Shown here in pieces: positions 25,601 through 38,168 of a stretch of 64,000 nucleotides of DNA. Each line of letters begins with the position of its first letter. Position 1 is the stretch's first letter. Source of the stretch: Tritrichomonas musculus (lineage: Eukaryota > Parabasalia > Tritrichomonadida > Tritrichomonadidae); assembly GCA_039105265.1 (NCBI GenBank), contig JAPFFF010000062.1:1-64000 (forward strand). Reading direction: 5' to 3'. The translations under genes and the position numbers were made by a program. The notes beneath the pieces are model-generated. The model was not told the origin of the DNA and made no database searches. It was given only the letters and a program-made list of their open reading frames with translations.

Positions 25601-25900
25601 CCAACGTGCTTGCCATTACACCACAAGAAACTCTTGTGAATCATATTTTAAATCAACTGTTATATTTGATTTATTTTGATTTATTCCAGACATTTTCTTG
25701 AAATAAGAAATAAAAAGTAAAAAATTTTCTAGTGAGGAATCGAACCTCAATCTTCGGCTTCAAAGGCCAACGTGCTTGCCATTACACCACAAGAAACTCT
25801 TGTGAATCATATTTAAAATCAACTGTTATATTTGATTTATTTTGATTTATTTCAGACATTTTCTAAAAAAACAAAATAAAAAGTAAAAATGAAAAAATTT

Positions 25901-26115
25901 GATATATTGAGAAACTTTACACTTTTCGGACAAAATCCTCTCAATCCTATTTATTATAATATTGATATATGAACTTATTTTGACTTGTTTTTTGGAATTA
26001 AATCATAAAAAAATCAACTCTTTTTTTATCATAAAAAAGTCTTCGAATTGAATAGGAATGATTGAAAAAAAATTGAGAGCCTTTTGTCTGAAAAGTGCAA
26101 CTTTTTTGATATACC
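25901..26115. mobile_element. 215-bp MITE, array copy 4
   Basis: Appears identical to copy 1, at an offset of 8,236 bp, within the large duplicated block. Confidence 0.8.
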
Positions 26116-26638
26116 AAAAATTTTCTAGTGAGGAATCGAACCTCAATCTTCGGCTTCAAAGGCCAACGTGCTTGCCATTACACCACAAGAAACTCTTGTG
26201 AATCATATCTAAAATCAACTGTTATATTTGATTTATTTTGATTTATTTCAGACATTTTAAAATAAAAAAACAAAATAAAAAGTAAAAATGAAAAAATTTT
26301 CTAGTGAGGAATCGAACCTCAATCTTCGGCTTCAAAGGCCAACGTGCTTGCCATTACACCACAAGAAACTCTTGTGAATCATATTTTAAATCAACTGTTA
26401 TATTTGATTTATTTTGATTTATTCCAGACATTTTCTTGAAATAAGAAATAAAAAGTAAAAAATTTTCTAGTGAGGAATCGAACCTCAATCTTCGGCTTCA
26501 AAGGCCAACGTGCTTGCCATTACACCACAAGAAACTCTTGTGAATCATATTTAAAATCAACTGTTATATTTGATTTATATTGATTTATTTCAGACATTTT
26601 CTAAAAAAACAAAATAAAAAGTAAAAATGAAAAAATTT

Positions 26639-26853
26639 GATATATTGAGAAACTTTACACTTTTCGGACAAAATCCTCTCAATCCTATTTATTATAATAT
26701 TGATATATGAACTTATTTTGACTTGTTTTTTGGAATTAAATCATAAAAAAATCAACTCTTTTTTTATCATAAAAAAGTCTTCGAATTGAATAGGAATGAT
26801 TGAAAAAAAATTGAGAGCCTTTTGTCTGAAAAGTGCAACTTTTTTGATATACC
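26639..26853. mobile_element. 215-bp MITE, array copy 5
   Basis: Appears identical to copy 2, at the same 8,236-bp offset as copy 4 from copy 1. The 1,080-bp local duplication that made copy 3 is absent here, so it happened after, or was lost from, this block. Confidence 0.8.
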
Positions 26854-29800
26854 AAAAATTTTCTAGTGAGGAATCGAACCTCAATCTTCGGCTTCAAAGG
26901 CCAACGTGCTTGCCATTACACCACAAGAAACTCTTGTGAATCATATCTAAAATCAACTGTTATATTTGATTTATATTGATTTATTTCAGACATTTTAAAA
27001 TAAAAAAACAAAATAAAAAGTAAAAATGAAAAAATTTTCTAGTGAGGAATCGAACCTCAATCTTCGGCTTCAAAGGCCAACGTGCTTGCCATTACACCAC
27101 AAGAAACTCTTGTGAATCATATTTAAAATCAACTGTTATATTTGATTTATTTTGGTTTATTTCAGACATTAAAAAAAAAAAACAAAATAAAAAGTAAAAA
27201 ATTTTCTAGTGAGGAATCGAACCTCAATCTTCGGCTTCAAAGGCCAACGTGCTTGCCATTACACCACAAGAAACTCTTGTGAATCATATTTTAAATCAAC
27301 TGTTGTATTTGATTTCGTTTGATTTATTCCAGACATTTTCTTGAAATAAAAAAAAATAAATTAAAAAATGAAAAAATTTTCTAGTGAGGAATCGAACCTC
27401 AATCTTCGGCTTCAAAGGCCAACGTGCTTGCCATTACACCACAAGAAACTCTTGTGAATCATATCTAAAATCAACTGTTATATTTGATTTATTTTGATTT
27501 ATTCCAGACATTTTCTTGAAATAAGAAATAAAAAGTAAAAAATTTTCTAGTGAGGAATCGAACCTCAATCTTCGGCTTCAAAGGCCAACGTGCTTGCCAT
27601 TACACCACAAGAAACTCTTGTGAATCATATCTAAAATCAACTGTTATATTTGATTTATTTTGATTTATTCCAGACATTTTAAAATAAAAAAACAAAATAA
27701 AAAGTAAAAATGAAAAAATTTTCTAGTGAGGAATCGAACCTCAATCTTCGGCTTCAAAGGCCAACGTGCTTGCCATTACACCACAAGAAACTCTTGTGAA
27801 TCATATTTAAAATCAACTGTTATATTTGATTTATATTGATTTATTTCAGACATTTTAAAATAAAAAAACAAAATAAAAAGTAAAAATGAAAAAATTTTCT
27901 AGTGAGGAATCGAACCTCAATCTTCGGCTTCAAAGGCCAACGTGCTTGCCATTACACCACAAGAAACTCTTGTGAATCATATCTAAAATCAACTGTTATA
28001 TTTGATTTATATTGATTTATTTCAGACATTTTAAAATAAAAAAACAAAATAAAAAGTAAAAATGAAAAAATTTTCTAGTGAGGAATCGAACCTCAATCTT
28101 CGGCTTCAAAGGCCAACGTGCTTGCCATTACACCACAAGAAACTCTTGTGAATCATATTTAAAATCAACTGTTATATTTGATTTATATTGATTTATTTCA
28201 GACATTTTAAAATAAAAAAACAAAATAAAAAGTAAAAAATTTTCTAGTGAGGAATCGAACCTCAATCTTCGGCTTCAAAGGCCAACGTGCTTGCCATTAC
28301 ACCACAAGAAACTCTTGTGAATCATATCTAAAATCAACTGTTATATTTGATTTATATTGATTTATTCCAGACATTTTCTTGAAATAAGAAATAAAAAGTA
28401 AAAAATTTTCTAGTGAGGAATCGAACCTCAATCTTCGGCTTCAAAGGCCAACGTGCTTGCCATTACACCACAAGAAACTCTTGTGAATCATATTTTAAAT
28501 CAACTGTTATATTTGATTTATTTTGATTTATTTCAGACATTTTAAAATAAAAAAACAAAATAAAAAGTAAAAATGAAAAAATTTTCTAGTGAGGAATCGA
28601 ACCTCAATCTTCGGCTTCAAAGGCCAACGTGCTTGCCATTACACCACAAGAAACTCTTGTAAAGCATATCTAAAATCAACTGTTATATTTGATTTCGTTT
28701 GATTTATTCCAGACATTTTAAAAAAAACAAAATAAAAAGTAAAAAATTTTCTAGTGAGGAATCGAACCTCAATCTTCGGCTTCAAAGGCCAACGTGCTTG
28801 CCATTACACCACAAGAAACTCTTGTGAATCATATCTAAAATCAACTGTTATATTTGATTTATTTTGATTTATTCCAGACATTTGAAAATAAAAAAACAAA
28901 ATAAAAAGTAAAAATGAAAAAATTTTCTAGTGAGGAATCGAACCTCAATCTTCGGCTTCAAAGGCCAACGTGCTTGCCATTACACCACAAGAAACTCTTG
29001 TAAATCATATTTAAAATCAACTGTTATATTTGATTTATTTTGATTTATTTCAGACATTTTAAAATAAAAAAACAAAATAAAAAGTAAAAAGTAAAAAATT
29101 TTCTAGTGAGGAATCGAACCTCAATCTTCGGCTTCAAAGGCCAACGTGCTTGCCATTACACCACAAGAAACTCTTGTGAATCATATCTAAAATCAACTGT
29201 TATATTTGATTTATTTTGATTTATTCTAGACAAATAAAAAAACAAAATAAAAAGTAAAAAATTTTCTAGTGAGGAATCGAACCTCAATCTTCGGCTTCAA
29301 AGGCCAACGTGCTTGCCATTACACCACAAGAAACTCTTGTGAATCATATCTAAAATCAACTGTTATATTTGATTTATTTTGATTTATTTCAGACATTTTA
29401 AAATAAAAAAACAAAATAAAAAGTAAAAATGAAAAAATTTTCTAGTGAGGAATCGAACCTCAATCTTCGGCTTCAAAGGCCAACGTGCTTGCCATTACAC
29501 CACAAGAAACTCTTGTAAATCATATCTAAAATCAACTGTTATATTTGATTTATATTGATTTATTTCAGACATTTTAAAATAAAAAAACAAAATAAAAAGT
29601 AAAAATGAAAAAATTTTCTAGTGAGGAATCGAACCTCAATCTTCGGCTTCAAAGGCCAACGTGCTTGCCATTACACCACAAGAAACTCTTGTGAATCATA
29701 TCTAAAATCAACTGTTATATTTGATTTATATTGATTTATTTCAGACATTTTCTAAAAAAACAAAATAAAAAGTAAAAATGAAAAAATTTTCTAGTGAGGA

Positions 29801-32800
29801 ATCGAACCTCAATCTTCGGCTTCAAAGGCCAACGTGCTTGCCATTACACCACAAGAAACTCTTGTAAATCATATCTAAAATCAACTGTTATATTTGATTT
29901 ATATTGATTTATTTCAGACATTTTAAAATAAAAAAACAAAATAAAAAGTAAAAATGAAAAAATTTTCTAGTGAGGAATCGAACCTCAATCTTCGGCTTCA
30001 AAGGCCAACGTGCTTGCCATTACACCACAAGAAACTCTTGTGAATCATATCTAAAATCAACTGTTATATTTGATTTATTTTGATTTATTCCAGACATTTT
30101 CTTGAAATAAGAAATAAAAAGTAAAAAATTTTCTAGTGAGGAATCGAACCTCAATCTTCGGCTTCAAAGGCCAACGTGCTTGCCATTACACCACAAGAAA
30201 CTCTTGTAAATCATATCTAAAATCAACTGTTATATTTGATTTATATTGATTTATTTCAGACATTTTAAAATAAAAAAACAAAATAAAAAGTAAAAATGAA
30301 AAAATTTTCTAGTGAGGAATCGAACCTCAATCTTCGGCTTCAAAGGCCAACGTGCTTGCCATTACACCACAAGAAACTCTTGTGAATCATATTTTAAATC
30401 AACTGTTATATTTGATTTATTTTGATTTATTTCAGACATTTTAAAATAAAAAAACAAAATAAAAAGTAAAAATGAAAAAATTTTCTAGTGAGGAATCGAA
30501 CCTCAATCTTCGGCTTCAAAGGCCAACGTGCTTGCCATTACACCACAAGAAACTCTTGTAAATCATATCTAAAATCAACTGTTATATTTGATTTATTTTG
30601 ATTTATTTCAGACATTTTAAAATAAAAAAACAAAATAAAAAGTAAAAATGAAAAAATTTTCTAGTGAGGAATCGAACCTCAATCTTCGGCTTCAAAGGCC
30701 AACGTGCTTGCCATTACACCACAAGAAACTCTTGTGAATCATATTTTAAATCAACTGTTGTATTTGATTTCGTTTGATTTATTTCAGACTTTTTTTTAAA
30801 AAAAAATTGAAAAAGTAAAAAATTTTCTAGTGAGGAATCGAACCTCAATCTTCGGCTTCAAAGGCCAACGTGCTTGCCATTACACCACAAGAAACTCTTG
30901 TGAATCATATTTAAAATCAACTGTTATATTTGATTTATTTTGATTTATTTCAGACATTTTCTAAAATAACAAAATGAAAAGTTAAAAATTTTCTAGTGAG
31001 GAATCGAACCTCAATCTTCGGCTTCAAAGGCCAACGTGCTTGCCATTACACCACAAGAAACTCTTGTGAATCATATCTAAAATCAACTGTTATATTTGAT
31101 TTATTTTGATTTATTTCAGACATTTTAAAATAAAAAAAACAAAATAAAAAGTAAAAATGAAAAAATTTTCTAGTGAGGAATCGAACCTCAATCTTCGGCT
31201 TCAAAGGCCAACGTGCTTGCCATTACACCACAAGAAACTCTTGTGAATCATATTTAAAATCAACTGTTATATTTGATTTATTTTGATTTATTTCAGACAT
31301 TTTCTAAAAAAACAAAATAAAAAGTAAAAATGAAAAAATTTTCTAGTGAGGAATCGAACCTCAATCTTCGGCTTCAAAGGCCAACGTGCTTGCCATTACA
31401 CCACAAGAAACTCTTGTGAATCATATTTAAAATCAACTGTTATATTTGATTTATATTGATTTATTTCAGACGTTTTTTTAAAAAAAAAAATGAAAAGTAA
31501 AAAATTTTCTAGTGAGGAATCGAACCTCAATCTTCGGCTTCAAAGGCCAACGTGCTTGCCATTACACCACAAGAAACTCTTGTGAATCATATTTAAAATC
31601 AACTGTTATATTTGATTTATATTGATTTATTTCAGACATTTTCTAAAAAAACAAAATAAAAAGTAAAAATGAAAAAATTTTCTAGTGAGGAATCGAACCT
31701 CAATCTTCGGCTTCAAAGGCCAACGTGCTTGCCATTACACCACAAGAAACTCTTGTGAATCATATCTAAAATCAACTGTTATATTTGATTTATTTTGATT
31801 TATTCCAGACATTTTAAAAAAAACAAAATAAGAAATAAAAAGTAAAAAATTTTCTAGTGAGGAATCGAACCTCAATCTTCGGCTTCAAAGGCCAACGTGC
31901 TTGCCATTACACCACAAGAAACTCTTGTGAATCATATCTAAAATCAACTGTTATATTTGATTTATTTTGATTTATTCCAGACATTTTAAAATAAAAAAAC
32001 AAAATAAAAAGTAAAAATGAAAAAATTTTCTAGTGAGGAATCGAACCTCAATCTTCGGCTTCAAAGGCCAACGTGCTTGCCATTACACCACAAGAAACTC
32101 TTGTGAATCATATTTAAAATCAACTGTTATATTTGATTTATATTGATTTATTTCAGACATTTTAAAATAAAAAAACAAAATAAAAAGTAAAAATGAAAAA
32201 ATTTTCTAGTGAGGAATCGAACCTCAATCTTCGGCTTCAAAGGCCAACGTGCTTGCCATTACACCACAAGAAACTCTTGTGAATCATATCTAAAATCAAC
32301 TGTTATATTTGATTTATATTGATTTATTCCAGACATTTTCTTGAAATAAGAAATAAAAAGTAAAAAATTTTCTAGTGAGGAATCGAACCTCAATCTTCGG
32401 CTTCAAAGGCCAACGTGCTTGCCATTACACCACAAGAAACTCTTGTGAATCATATCTAAAATCAACTGTTATATTTGATTTATTTTGATTTATTCCAGAC
32501 ATTTTAAAAAAAACAAAATAAAAAGTAAAAATGAAAAAATTTTCTAGTGAGGAATCGAACCTCAATCTTCGGCTTCAAAGGCCAACGTGCTTGCCATTAC
32601 ACCACAAGAAACTCTTGTGAATCATATTTAAAATCAACTGTTATATTTGATTTATTTTGATTTATTCCAGACATTTTAAAAAAAATAAAAAGTAAAAATG
32701 AAAAAATTTTCTAGTGAGGAATCGAACCTCAATCTTCGGCTTCAAAGGCCAACGTGCTTGCCATTACACCACAAGAAACTCTTGTGAATCATATCTAAAA

Positions 32801-35800
32801 TCAACTGTTATATTTGATTTATTTTGATTTATTCCAGACATTTTAAAAAAAACAAAATAAAAAGTAAAAATGAAAAAATTTTCTAGTGAGGAATCGAACC
32901 TCAATCTTCGGCTTCAAAGGCCAACGTGCTTGCCATTACACCACAAGAAACTCTTGTGAATCATATCTAAAATCAACTGTTATATTTGATTTATTTTGAT
33001 TTATTCCAGACATTTTAAAAAAAAAAAATGAAAAGTAAAAAATTTTCTAGTGAGGAATCGAACCTCAATCTTCGGCTTCAAAGGCCAACGTGCTTGCCAT
33101 TACACCACAAGAAACTCTTGTGAATCATATTTAAAATCAACTGTTATATTTGATTTATTTTGATTTATTTCAGACATTTTAAAATAAAAAAACAAAATAA
33201 AAAGTAAAAAATTTTCTAGTGAGGAATCGAACCTCAATCTTCGGCTTCAAAGGCCAACGTGCTTGCCATTACACCACAAGAAACTCTTGTGAATCATATT
33301 TAAAATCAACTGTTATATTTGATTTATTTTGATTTATTTCAGACATTTTAAAAAAAACAAAATAAAAAGTAAAAAATTTTCTAGTGAGGAATCGAACCTC
33401 AATCTTCGGCTTCAAAGGCCAACGTGCTTGCCATTACACCACAAGAAACTCTTGTGAATCATATCTAAAATCAACTGTTATATTTGATTTATTTTGATTT
33501 ATTCCAGACATTTTAAAAAAAACAAAATAAGAAATAAAAAGTAAAAAATTTTCTAGTGAGGAATCGAACCTCAATCTTCGGCTTCAAAGGCCAACGTGCT
33601 TGCCATTACACCACAAGAAACTCTTGTGAATCATATCTAAAATCAACTGTTATATTTGATTTATTTTGATTTATTTCAGACATTTTAAAATAAAAAAACA
33701 AAATAAAAAGTAAAAATGAAAAAATTTTCTAGTGAGGAATCGAACCTCAATCTTCGGCTTCAAAGGCCAACGTGCTTGCCATTACACCACAAGAAACTCT
33801 TGTGAATCATATTTAAAATCAACTGTTATATTTGATTTATATTGATTTATTTCAGACATTTTCTAAAAAAACAAAATAAAAAGTAAAAAATTTTCTAGTG
33901 AGGAATCGAACCTCAATCTTCGGCTTCAAAGGCCAACGTGCTTGCCATTACACCACAAGAAACTCTTGTAAATCATATCTAAAATCAACTGTTATATTTG
34001 ATTTATATTGATTTATTTCAGACATTTTAAAATAAAAAAACAAAATAAAAAGTAAAAATGAAAAAATTTTCTAGTGAGGAATCGAACCTCAATCTTCGGC
34101 TTCAAAGGCCAACGTGCTTGCCATTACACCACAAGAAACTCTTGTGAATCATATCTAAAATCAACTGTTATATTTGATTTATTTTGATTTATTTCAGACA
34201 TTTTAAAAAAAAAAAAATGAAAAGTAAAAAATTTTCTAGTGAGGAATCGAACCTCAATCTTCGGCTTCAAAGGCCAACGTGCTTGCCATTACACCACAAG
34301 AAACTCTTGTGAATCATATTTTAAATCAACTGTTGTATTTGATTTCGTTTGATTTATTCCAGACATTTTCTTGAAATAAAAAAAAATAAATTAAAAAATG
34401 AAAAAATTTTCTAGTGAGGAATCGAACCTCAATCTTCGGCTTCAAAGGCCAACGTGCTTGCCATTACACCACAAGAAACTCTTGTGAATCATATTTAAAA
34501 TCAACTGTTATATTTGATTTATTTTGATTTATTTCAGATATTAAAAAAAAAAAACAAATTGAAAAGTAAAAAATTTTCTAGTGAGGAATCGAACCTCAAT
34601 CTTCGGCTTCAAAGGCCAACGTGCTTGCCATTACACCACAAGAAACTCTTGTGAATCATATCTAAAATCAACTGTTATATTTGATTTATATTGATTTATT
34701 TCAGACGTTTTTTAAAAAAAAAAATGAAAAGTAAAAAATTTTCTAGTGAGGAATCGAACCTCAATCTTCGGCTTCAAAGGCCAACGTGCTTGCCATTACA
34801 CCACAAGAAACTCTTGTGAATCATATCTAAAATCAACTGTTATATTTGATTTATTTTGATTTATTCCAGACATTTTAAAATAAAAAAACAAAATAAAAAG
34901 TAAAAATGAAAAAATTTTCTAGTGAGGAATCGAACCTCAATCTTCGGCTTCAAAGGCCAACGTGCTTGCCATTACACCACAAGAAACTCTTGTGAATCAT
35001 ATTTAAAATCAACTGTTATATTTGATTTATATTGATTTATTTCAGACGTTTTTTTAAAAAAAAAAATGAAAAGTAAAAAATTTTCTAGTGAGGAATCGAA
35101 CCTCAATCTTCGGCTTCAAAGGCCAACGTGCTTGCCATTACACCACAAGAAACTCTTGTGAATCATATTTAAAATCAACTGTTATATTTGATTTATATTG
35201 ATTTATTTCAGACGTTTTTTTAAAAAAAAAAATGAAAAGTAAAAAATTTTCTAGTGAGGAATCGAACCTCAATCTTCGGCTTCAAAGGCCAACGTGCTTG
35301 CCATTACACCACAAGAAACTCTTGTGAATCATATTTAAAATCAACTGTTATATTTGATTTATATTGATTTATTCCAGACATTTTCTTGAAATAAGAAATA
35401 AAAAGTAAAAAATTTTCTAGTGAGGAATCGAACCTCAATCTTCGGCTTCAAAGGCCAACGTGCTTGCCATTACACCACAAGAAACTCTTGTGAATCATAT
35501 CTAAAATCAACTGTTATATTTGATTTATTTTGATTTATTCCAGACATTTTAAAATAAAAAAACAAAATAAAAAGTAAAAATGAAAAAATTTTCTAGTGAG
35601 GAATCGAACCTCAATCTTCGGCTTCAAAGGCCAACGTGCTTGCCATTACACCACAAGAAACTCTTGTGAATCATATTTAAAATCAACTGTTATAATTGAT
35701 TTATATTGATTTATTTCAGACATTTTAAAATAAAAAAACAAAATAAAAAGTAAAAATGAAAAAATTTTCTAGTGAGGAATCGAACCTCAATCTTCGGCTT

Positions 35801-38168
35801 CAAAGGCCAACGTGCTTGCCATTACACCACAAGAAACTCTTGTGAATCATATTTAAAATCAACTGTTATATTTGATTTATTTTGATTTATTTCAGACATT
35901 TTAAAAAAAACAAAATAAAAAGTAAAAAATTTTCTAGTGAGGAATCGAACCTCAATCTTCGGCTTCAAAGGCCAACGTGCTTGCCATTACACCACAAGAA
36001 ACTCTTGTGAATCATATCTAAAATCAACTGTTATATTTGATTTATTTTGATTTATTCCAGACATTTTAAAATAAAAAAACAAAATAAAAAGTAAAAATGA
36101 AAAAATTTTCTAGTGAGGAATCGAACCTCAATCTTCGGCTTCAAAGGCCAACGTGCTTGCCATTACACCACAAGAAACTCTTGTAAATCATATTTAAAAT
36201 CAACTGTTATATTTGATTTATTTTGATTTATTTCAGACATTTTAAAATAAAAAAACAAAATAAAAAGTAAAAATGAAAAAATTTTCTAGTGAGGAATCGA
36301 ACCTCAATCTTCGGCTTCAAAGGCCAACGTGCTTGCCATTACACCACAAGAAACTCTTGTAAATCATATCTAAAATCAACTGTTATATTTGATTTATTTT
36401 GATTTATTCTAGACAAATAAAAAAACAAAATAAAAAGTAAAAATGAAAAAATTTTCTAGTGAGGAATCGAACCTCAATCTTCGGCTTCAAAGGCCAACGT
36501 GCTTGCCATTACACCACAAGAAACTCTTGTGAATCATATCTAAAATCAACTGTTATATTTGATTTATTTTGATTTATTCCAGACATTTTCTTGAAATAAG
36601 AAATAAAAAGTAAAAAATTTTCTAGTGAGGAATCGAACCTCAATCTTCGGCTTCAAAGGCCAACGTGCTTGCCATTACACCACAAGAAACTCTTGTAAAT
36701 CATATCTAAAATCAACTGTTATATTTGATTTATTTTGATTTATTCTAGACAAATAAAAAAACAAAATAAAAAGTAAAAATGAAAAAATTTTCTAGTGAGG
36801 AATCGAACCTCAATCTTCGGCTTCAAAGGCCAACGTGCTTGCCATTACACCACAAGAAACTCTTGTAAATCATATTTAAAATCAACTGTTATATTTGATT
36901 TATTTTGATTTATTTCAGACATTTTAAAATAAAAAAACAAAATAAAAAGTAAAAATGAAAAAATTTTCTAGTGAGGAATCGAACCTCAATCTTCGGCTTC
37001 AAAGGCCAACGTGCTTGCCATTACACCACAAGAAACTCTTGTAAATCATATCTAAAATCAACTGTTATATTTGATTTATTTTGATTTATTTCAGACATTT
37101 TAAAATAAAAAAACAAAATAAAAAGTAAAAATGAAAAAATTTTCTAGTGAGGAATCGAACCTCAATCTTCGGCTTCAAAGGCCAACGTGCTTGCCATTAC
37201 ACCACAAGAAACTCTTGTGAATCATATCTAAAATCAACTGTTATATTTGATTTATATTGATTTATTCCAGACATTTTCTTGAAATAAGAAATAAAAAGTA
37301 AAAAATTTTCTAGTGAGGAATCGAACCTCAATCTTCGGCTTCAAAGGCCAACGTGCTTGCCATTACACCACAAGAAACTCTTGTGAATCATATCTAAAAT
37401 CAACTGTTATATTTGATTTATATTGATTTATTTCAGACGTTTTTTAAAAAAAAAAAAATGAAAAGTAAAAATGAAAAAATTTTCTAGTGAGGAATCGAAC
37501 CTCAATCTTCGGCTTCAAAGGCCAACGTGCTTGCCATTACACCACAAGAAACTCTTGTAAATCATATCTAAAATCAACTGTTATATTTGATTTATATTGA
37601 TTTATTTCAGACATTTTAAAATAAAAAAACAAAATAAAAAGTAAAAATGAAAAAATTTTCTAGTGAGGAATCGAACCTCAATCTTCGGCTTCAAAGGCCA
37701 ACGTGCTTGCCATTACACCACAAGAAACTCTTGTGAATCATATTTAAAATCAACTGTTATATTTGATTTATATTGATTTATTTCAGACGTTTTTTAAAAA
37801 AAAAAAAACAAAATAAAAAGTAAAAATGAAAAAATTTTCTAGTGAGGAATCGAACCTCAATCTTCGGCTTCAAAGGCCAACGTGCTTGCCATTACACCAC
37901 AAGAAACTCTTGTAAATCATATTTAAAATCAACTGTTATATTTGATTTATTTTGATTTATTTCAGACATTAAAAAAAAAAAACAAAATGAAAAGTAAAAA
38001 ATTTTCTAGTGAGGAATCGAACCTCAATCTTCGGCTTCAAAGGCCAACGTGCTTGCCATTACACCACAAGAAACTCTTGTAAATCATATCTAAAATCAAC
38101 TGTTATATTTGATTTATTTTGATTTATTCTAGACAAATAAAAAAACAAAATAAAAAGTAAAAAATTTT

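Larger units (their letters stand above)
17885..25796 (-). tRNA. tRNA-Gln(UUG), array copies 104-147
   Basis: Same gene and same coordinate rule (P-4 to P+67). P = 17889, 18065, 18231, 18627, 18803, 18970, 19145, 19311, 19707, 19883, 20050, 20225, 20391, 20567, 20743, 20919, 21088, 21254, 21430, 21595, 21771, 21947, 22123, 22299, 22472, 22645, 22818, 22994, 23167, 23343, 23509, 23674, 23850, 24026, 24192, 24364, 24540, 24706, 24872, 25048, 25221, 25397, 25563, 25729. This stretch holds three of the five inverted-repeat insertions, each directly beside a tRNA 3' end. The genes here appear identical to those before and after, so neither the insertion nor the repeated duplications has relaxed them visibly. 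Confidence 0.95.
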
